A stretch of 64,000 nucleotides of DNA. It comes from JAKFDI01 sp036676235 (lineage in GTDB: Bacteria > Pseudomonadota > Gammaproteobacteria > Burkholderiales > Burkholderiaceae_C). The first letter of the stretch is position 1, and each line of letters opens with the position of its first letter. Position numbers and translations under genes: made by a program. A model generated the notes under the pieces. It was not told where the DNA came from and ran no database searches. It saw only the letters and a program-made list of their open reading frames with translations. The stretch lies in contig JAKFDI010000107.1 of assembly GCA_036676235.1 (NCBI GenBank), positions 4,566-68,565 of the forward strand, in the 5' to 3' direction. Shown one piece after another: positions 59,869-64,000 of the stretch.

Positions 59869-60912
59869 ATGGACATCACCCAACTGCTGGCCTTTTCCGT
59901 CAAGAACAAGGCCTCGGACCTGCATTTGTCGGCCGGCCTGCCGCCCATGATCCGCGTGCACGGCGACGTGCGGCGCATCAATGTCGACGCCCTCGAGCAC
60001 AAGCAGGTGCACGACATGGTGTACGACATCATGAACGACTCGCAGCGCAAGGCTTACGAAGAGACGCTGGAGTGCGACTTCTCGTTCGAGATCCAGGGTC
60101 TCGCGCGCTTTCGCGTCAACGCCTTCAACCAGAACCGCGGCGCGGGCGCGGTGTTCCGCACCATTCCGTCGAAGATCCTCACGCTCGAACAACTGAACAC
60201 GCCCAAGGTGTTCGCCGAGCTGGCGCTCAAGCCGCGCGGCATGGTGCTGGTGACCGGCCCCACGGGTTCGGGCAAGTCGACCACGCTGGCGGCGATGGTC
60301 AACCACCTCAACGAGAACGAATACGGGCACGTGCTCACGGTCGAAGACCCGATCGAGTTCGTGCATGAATCGAAGAAGTGCCTCGTCAACCAGCGCGAGG
60401 TGGGACCGCACACGCTGAGCTTCTCGAACGCGCTGCGCTCGGCGCTGCGTGAAGACCCCGACGCCATCCTCGTGGGCGAAATGCGCGACCTGGAGACCAT
60501 CCGCCTCGCGCTCACCGCGGCCGAGACGGGCCACCTGGTGTTCGGCACGCTGCACACTTCGAGCGCGGCCAAGACCATCGACCGCGTGGTCGACGTCTTC
60601 CCCGCGGCCGAGAAGGAGATGGTTCGCGCGATGCTGTCGGAATCGCTCGTGGGGGTGATCTCGCAGACCCTGTGCAAGCTCAAGGACGGCACCGGCCGCA
60701 TCGCCGCGCACGAAATCATGCTCGGCACCTCGGCCATCAAGAACCTGATCCGCGAGAACAAGATCGCGCAGATGTACTCGGCCATCCAGACCGGCAACAG
60801 CATGGGCATGCAGACGCTGGACCAGAACCTGACCGACCTGGTGCGCCGCAACGTCATCTCGCCGGCCGAGGCGCGCACCAAGGCCAAGATTCCGGAGAGC
60901 TTCCCCGGCTGA
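59869..60912 (+). CDS. pilT: Type IV pilus retraction ATPase PilT
   Basis: This 347-residue hexameric ATPase depolymerises type IV pili for twitching and DNA uptake. The Walker A motif is GPTGSGKST with K136; the Asp box and Walker B lie in EDPDAILVGEMRDLETIRLALTAAETGHLVFGTLHTSSAAKTIDRVVDVFP, where the His box GTLHTSSA is clear. The C-terminal AIRNLIRE-like helix (here SAIKNLIRENKIAQM) is the retraction motif specific for PilT. It heads a plus-strand run with the CNB protein and pilU. Confidence 0.97.
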   Translation: MDITQLLAFSVKNKASDLHLSAGLPPMIRVHGDVRRINVDALEHKQVHDMVYDIMNDSQRKAYEETLECDFSFEIQGLARFRVNAFNQNRGAGAVFRTIPSKILTLEQLNTPKVFAELALKPRGMVLVTGPTGSGKSTTLAAMVNHLNENEYGHVLTVEDPIEFVHESKKCLVNQREVGPHTLSFSNALRSALREDPDAILVGEMRDLETIRLALTAAETGHLVFGTLHTSSAAKTIDRVVDVFPAAEKEMVRAMLSESLVGVISQTLCKLKDGTGRIAAHEIMLGTSAIKNLIRENKIAQMYSAIQTGNSMGMQTLDQNLTDLVRRNVISPAEARTKAKIPESFPG

Positions 60913-60967
60913 CGGATTGGACCGGCCCCGCACCCTGCCGCCCGCCGTGAAGCGTCTGTTCGCCCGC

Positions 60968-61579
60968 ATGAAGAAGTCGCCCCGCCCGCCGGACGGCGAC
61001 GACGACGCGGGCTACTTCTCGTCGATGTTCCACGAGATGCCAGGCGACGTTCAGACGCGCGCCGCCTGGAGCACGCGCGCCGTCGAGGTCGACGCGCGGG
61101 CGCTCGATTCGAAGGATGGCGCGGCGCTCTTCGCCCGGCTGTGGGCGGACGACCGGCAGCTCGTCGCCCTCACCCCTGACGAACTGCAGCGCCTGTGCCG
61201 CTATTGCGATTTCGTCTCGGTGCCAGCCGGCAAGGAAGTCATCGCGCAGGACGAGCGCGGCAACTACATGCTCGTGGTGCTCGAAGGCAGCCTGTCGGTC
61301 GACCGCGTGCACCCCTGGGGCGCGCGGGCGCGTCTGGCCGAGGCGCATGCGGGCGAAATGCTGGGCGAGATGTCGCTGCTGGACGCCGGCGCGCGCTTCT
61401 CCTCGTGCATGACGCTGTCGCCCTGCTCGCTGGCGGTGATCGACACCGAGCGGCTGGATGCGATGCTCGCCCACGAACCGCGGCTCGGGCTCGCGCTGCT
61501 GGCCTCGCTGTCGCGCCGGTTGTCGCTGCGGCTGCGGCAGGTGAGCGCGCGGCTGTCGGCGCTGCTGTCGCAGAATTGA
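60968..61579 (+). CDS. Cyclic nucleotide-binding domain protein between pilT and pilU
   Basis: The 203-residue protein has a cyclic nucleotide-monophosphate-binding fold at about residues 75-185: FVSVPAGKEVIAQDERGNYMLVVLEGSLSV, then the phosphate-binding-like stretch AHAGEMLGEMSLLDAGARFSSCMTLSPCSLAVI and a C-terminal helix. The arginine that binds the phosphate appears to be R in GARFS. No helix-turn-helix is present, so it is not a Crp-type DNA-binding protein. The start is uncertain: ATG 60968 is used, TTG 60917 is possible. It may tune pilus retraction through cyclic nucleotides. Confidence 0.82.
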   Translation: MKKSPRPPDGDDDAGYFSSMFHEMPGDVQTRAAWSTRAVEVDARALDSKDGAALFARLWADDRQLVALTPDELQRLCRYCDFVSVPAGKEVIAQDERGNYMLVVLEGSLSVDRVHPWGARARLAEAHAGEMLGEMSLLDAGARFSSCMTLSPCSLAVIDTERLDAMLAHEPRLGLALLASLSRRLSLRLRQVSARLSALLSQN

Positions 61580-61633
61580 TCGGCGTTGTGTTGATCGGCA
61601 TTGCTTTGATCGCTGTCTTGACCGGAATTCATC

Positions 61634-62770
61634 ATGGAACGTGACCAGGCCTCCAAGTTCGTCAACGACCTGCTGCGCCTCATGGTGTCGCGCAACGGCT
61701 CGGACCTCTTTCTCACGGCCGACTTTCCGCCGGCCATCAAGGTCGACGGCAAGATCACCAAGGTCTCGCCGCAGCCGCTGACCGGGCAGCACACGCTGGC
61801 GCTCACGCGCAGCGTGATGAACGACAAGCAGGCCGCCGAGTTCGAGCGCACCAAGGAATGCAACTTCGCCATCTCGCCGCAGGGCATCGGGCGCTTTCGC
61901 GTCAACGCCTTCGTGCAGCAGGGACAGGTCGGGCTGGTGCTGCGCACGATTCCGCAGACGCTCCCCACCATCGACAGCCTGGACCTGCCGCAGGTGCTCA
62001 AGGACGTGGCGATGACCAAGCGTGGGCTGGTCATCTTCGTGGGCGCCACCGGCTCGGGCAAGAGCACCTCGCTCGCGGCCATGGTCGACTACCGCAACGA
62101 GAATTCCTTCGGCCACATCATCACCATCGAAGACCCGGTGGAGTTCGTGCATCCGCACAAGAACTGCATCATCACGCAGCGTGAGGTCGGCATCGACACC
62201 GACGGCTGGGCGCAGGCGCTGAAGAACACGCTGCGCCAGGCGCCGGACGTCATCCTGATGGGCGAGATCCGCGACCGCGAGACGATGGAACACGCGGTGG
62301 CCTTCGCCGAGACCGGCCACCTGTGCATGGCCACGCTGCACGCCAACAGCGCCAACCAGGCGCTGGACCGCATCATCAACTTCTTCCCCGAAGAGCGGCG
62401 CGCGCAGTTGCTGATGGACCTGTCGCTCAACCTCAAGGGCCTGGTGTCGCAGCGCCTGCTGCCGCGCCAGGAAGGCAAGGGGCGGGCGGCGGCGGTCGAG
62501 ATCATGCTGAACACGCCGCTCATCAGCGACCTGATCTTCAAGGGCGAAGTGGGCGAGATCAAGGAGATCATGAAGCGCTCGCGCGAGCTGGGCATGCAGA
62601 CCTTCGACCAGGCGCTGTTCGATCTGTACGAAGGCGGCGTGGTGACGTACGAGGACGCGCTGCGCAACGCCGATTCGGTGAACGACCTGCGGCTGCAGAT
62701 CAAGCTGCACAGCACGCGCGCGCGCAGCAGCGACTTGGCCGCCGGCACCGAACACTTGACGATTGTTTAG
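61634..62770 (+). CDS. pilU: PilT-like retraction ATPase PilU
   Basis: The 378-residue ATPase is the PilT paralogue that strengthens PilT-driven retraction. Walker A is GATGSGKST with K143; the His box is MATLHANSANQALDRIINFFPEERR. ITIEDPVEFVHPHKNCIITQREVG is the Asp-box region. It is longer at the C-terminus than PilT. It starts 54 bases after the CNB gene. Its stop is followed directly by repeat copy E. Confidence 0.97.
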   Translation: MERDQASKFVNDLLRLMVSRNGSDLFLTADFPPAIKVDGKITKVSPQPLTGQHTLALTRSVMNDKQAAEFERTKECNFAISPQGIGRFRVNAFVQQGQVGLVLRTIPQTLPTIDSLDLPQVLKDVAMTKRGLVIFVGATGSGKSTSLAAMVDYRNENSFGHIITIEDPVEFVHPHKNCIITQREVGIDTDGWAQALKNTLRQAPDVILMGEIRDRETMEHAVAFAETGHLCMATLHANSANQALDRIINFFPEERRAQLLMDLSLNLKGLVSQRLLPRQEGKGRAAAVEIMLNTPLISDLIFKGEVGEIKEIMKRSRELGMQTFDQALFDLYEGGVVTYEDALRNADSVNDLRLQIKLHSTRARSSDLAAGTEHLTIV

Positions 62771-62849
62771 CCCCCCAGTCGCTTCGCTCCTGCCCCCAAG
62801 GGGCGCCGCCTAGCGGCCCGGCAGAGCCGGATCCGCGGGCGTTGCTTGA
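62771..62849 (+). repeat. Dispersed intergenic repeat, family 1, copy E
   Basis: Starting at the base after the pilU stop: CCCCCCAGTCGCTTCGCTCC head (as in family 2 copy 2), C-run/G-run hairpin, CGGCAGAGCCGG arm, GGATCCGCGG, and TTGCTTGA tail. It precedes the beta-hydroxyacid dehydrogenase gene in the same orientation. Confidence 0.85.
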
Positions 62850-62883
62850 TGAGCGCTTCGCTCGCTTTCTTTGAGAGGTCCAC

Positions 62884-63777
62884 ATGAGTAGCAAGACCTA
62901 CGAACCCGTTCCTTCACGCCGCGTGGCTTTCCTGGGCCTCGGCGTGATGGGTTATCCGATGGCCGGCCACCTGGTGCGCGCCGGCCACCAGGTGACGGTC
63001 TACAACCGTACCGCGGCCAAGGCCGAGGCCTGGGTGAAGGAATACGGCGGCGCGTCGGCCGCCACGCCGAAGGCCGCGGCGGAAGGTGCGGACATCGTGT
63101 TCGCCTGCGTCGGCAACGACGACGACCTGCGCTCGGTGGTGCTGGGCGCGGACGGCGCCTTCGCCGGCATGAAGCGCGGCGCGATCTTCGTCGACCACAC
63201 CACGGCCTCGGCCGCCGTCGCGCGCGAACTGAGCGCCGAAGGTGCGAAGGCGGGCTTCGGATTCATCGACGCGCCGGTGTCGGGTGGCAACCTCGGCGCG
63301 GTCAATGGCGTGCTCACGGTGATGTGCGGCGGTGAGGCGGCGGCCTTCGCGACCATCCAGCCGGTGGCGATGGCCTTCGCCAAGGCAGTGACGCTGCTCG
63401 GCGACAGCGGCGCCGGCCAGCTCGCCAAGATGGTCAACCAGATCGCCATCGCGGGGCTGGTGCAGGGCCTCGCCGAGGCCATCGCCTTCGGCCAGAACGC
63501 GGGCCTGGACATGAAGGCGGTGCTCGGCGTCATCGGCAAGGGTGCGGCACAGAGCTGGCAGATGGACAACCGCGGCCCGACCATGATCGACGACCAATTC
63601 GACTTCGGGTTCGCGGTGGACTGGATGCGCAAGGACCTGGGCCTCGTGCTCGACGAGGCCAAGCGCAACGGCGCGCGTCTGCCGGTGACGGCGCTGGTCG
63701 ATCAGTTCTATGCCGACATCCAGGCAAAGGGCGGCAACCGCCTCGACACGTCCAGCCTCCTGAAGCGCTTGCGCTGA
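62884..63777 (+). CDS. NAD(P)-dependent beta-hydroxyacid dehydrogenase (tartronate semialdehyde/3-hydroxyisobutyrate type)
   Basis: The 297-residue enzyme belongs to the beta-hydroxyacid dehydrogenase family. The N-terminal Rossmann motif VAFLGLGVMGYPMAGHLVRAGHQVTVYNRT prefers NADP-like contacts (NRT), FIDAPVSGGNLGAVNGVLTVMCGG is the substrate motif and GAGQLAKMVNQ carries the catalytic lysine. Substrate could be tartronate semialdehyde, hydroxyisobutyrate or succinic semialdehyde. GAGAGG lies before the ATG. It is the last complete gene before the intron-like sequence. Confidence 0.9.
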   Translation: MSSKTYEPVPSRRVAFLGLGVMGYPMAGHLVRAGHQVTVYNRTAAKAEAWVKEYGGASAATPKAAAEGADIVFACVGNDDDLRSVVLGADGAFAGMKRGAIFVDHTTASAAVARELSAEGAKAGFGFIDAPVSGGNLGAVNGVLTVMCGGEAAAFATIQPVAMAFAKAVTLLGDSGAGQLAKMVNQIAIAGLVQGLAEAIAFGQNAGLDMKAVLGVIGKGAAQSWQMDNRGPTMIDDQFDFGFAVDWMRKDLGLVLDEAKRNGARLPVTALVDQFYADIQAKGGNRLDTSSLLKRLR

Positions 63778-63789
63778 GTCGGGACGAGG

Positions 63790-63809
63790 GCCAGTGCCTG
63801 CGCACTGGC
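63790..63809. other. Hairpin behind the dehydrogenase gene
   Basis: GCCAGTGC-N4-GCACTGGC forms an eight-base-pair stem starting 13 bases after the stop codon. There is no T-tract, so it may be an mRNA 3'-end structure, not a full intrinsic terminator. Confidence 0.5.
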
Positions 63810-63877
63810 TCTCGCCTGACGAAGGGCCCGAGCTCTGCGAGGGCGCGGCCTGCAAGGCTGAACCCCACCGCATCGGC

Positions 63878-64000
63878 ATCGGGATAGGGGCCGATCATCG
63901 TGATCGGGCCCCTCCCACACCACCCGGCGTGCGGGTCCGCACCGGGCGGTTCGAGAGCTTGAGGTCAGGAGAGTCGGGGTACGCCCAGTCGATCGAAGTG
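63878..64000 (-). mobile_element. Probable 3' end of a group II intron (domains V-VI), continuing beyond the window
   Basis: Read on the minus strand, a domain V-like hairpin spans about 63919-63954: a nine-base-pair lower stem (ACCGCCCGG with CCGGGTGGT, one G-T pair), a two-base CG bulge on the 3' side and a TGCG/CGCA upper stem. A domain VI-like hairpin follows (about 63881-63915: GGGAGGGG with CCCC-TA-TCCC). It leaves a bulged TA that offers a branch-point adenosine eight bases from the putative 3' end, which reads CCCGAT (consensus AY). The reverse-transcriptase gene, if present, lies to the right of position 64000. Confidence 0.62.

Overview
The window is high-GC DNA packed with short intergenic gaps. 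Its gene content fits a betaproteobacterium of the order Burkholderiales (Rubrivivax/Leptothrix/Comamonadaceae-like): a TAXI-type TRAP transporter, a caa3-type oxidase cluster, recG-oxyR-dps, pilT-pilU, a proline/glutamate gene group, and GC-rich dispersed repeats that sit just after stop codons. The taxonomic placement is an inference from gene content only. I saw no rRNA, tRNA or CRISPR array, and no stretch longer than 300 bases lacks a gene.

Layout. 1-3.2 kb: the start of a GTP-type PEP carboxykinase, small hypothetical genes, an OlsB-like acyltransferase and a membrane-tethered receiver protein. 3.3-9.7 kb: class III aminotransferase, TAXI receptor, TRAP 4TM/12TM fused permease, an Asp/Glu-racemase-fold enzyme and a cupin, a plausible uptake-and-use locus for an unidentified organic or amino acid; a GlxA-type AraC regulator lies next to it. 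10.8-14.3 kb: TTC38-like protein, NTF2-like protein, thioesterase, LysE exporter and a toxin-antitoxin pair. 14.4-22.8 kb (minus strand): caa3-type cytochrome c oxidase (subunit II with fused cytochrome c, subunit I, two subunit III-type proteins, subunit IV, heme O synthase-like protein), followed by a CBS protein and a class I fructose-bisphosphate aldolase. 23-34.4 kb: mixed metabolic and small membrane genes (zinc peptidase, TupA-like binding protein, MOSC protein, Kbp, RlmJ, CoA-transferase, LplT-PlsC fusion, CAAX-protease-like protein). 34.5-43.4 kb: tgt and queA, split by an outer-membrane-type protein, a large lipoprotein and a two-component system. 43.5-51.8 kb: recG, oxyR, dps, a PfpI-like protein, prfC, ubiA and a metallo-beta-lactamase-fold hydrolase. 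51.8-59.8 kb: glutamate dehydrogenase, proC, a LysR regulator, a tautomerase, putA with a divergent Lrp-type regulator, and yggS. 59.9-63.8 kb: pilT, a cyclic-nucleotide-binding protein, pilU and a beta-hydroxyacid dehydrogenase. The right edge carries what looks like the 3' end of a group II intron on the minus strand.

The most unusual observations are: (1) a dispersed repeat family with at least five copies, one of which supplies the N-terminal codons of the heme O synthase-like gene; (2) a probable group II intron boundary at the right edge; (3) an imperfect palindrome between putA and its putative regulator; (4) a racemase-fold enzyme lacking the second catalytic cysteine beside a TAXI transporter; (5) a membrane-anchored stand-alone receiver domain; (6) a TupA-like binding protein with an altered oxyanion motif beside a MOSC protein. 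I found no convincing new defence or biosynthetic system; most of the window is chromosomal housekeeping and metabolism.
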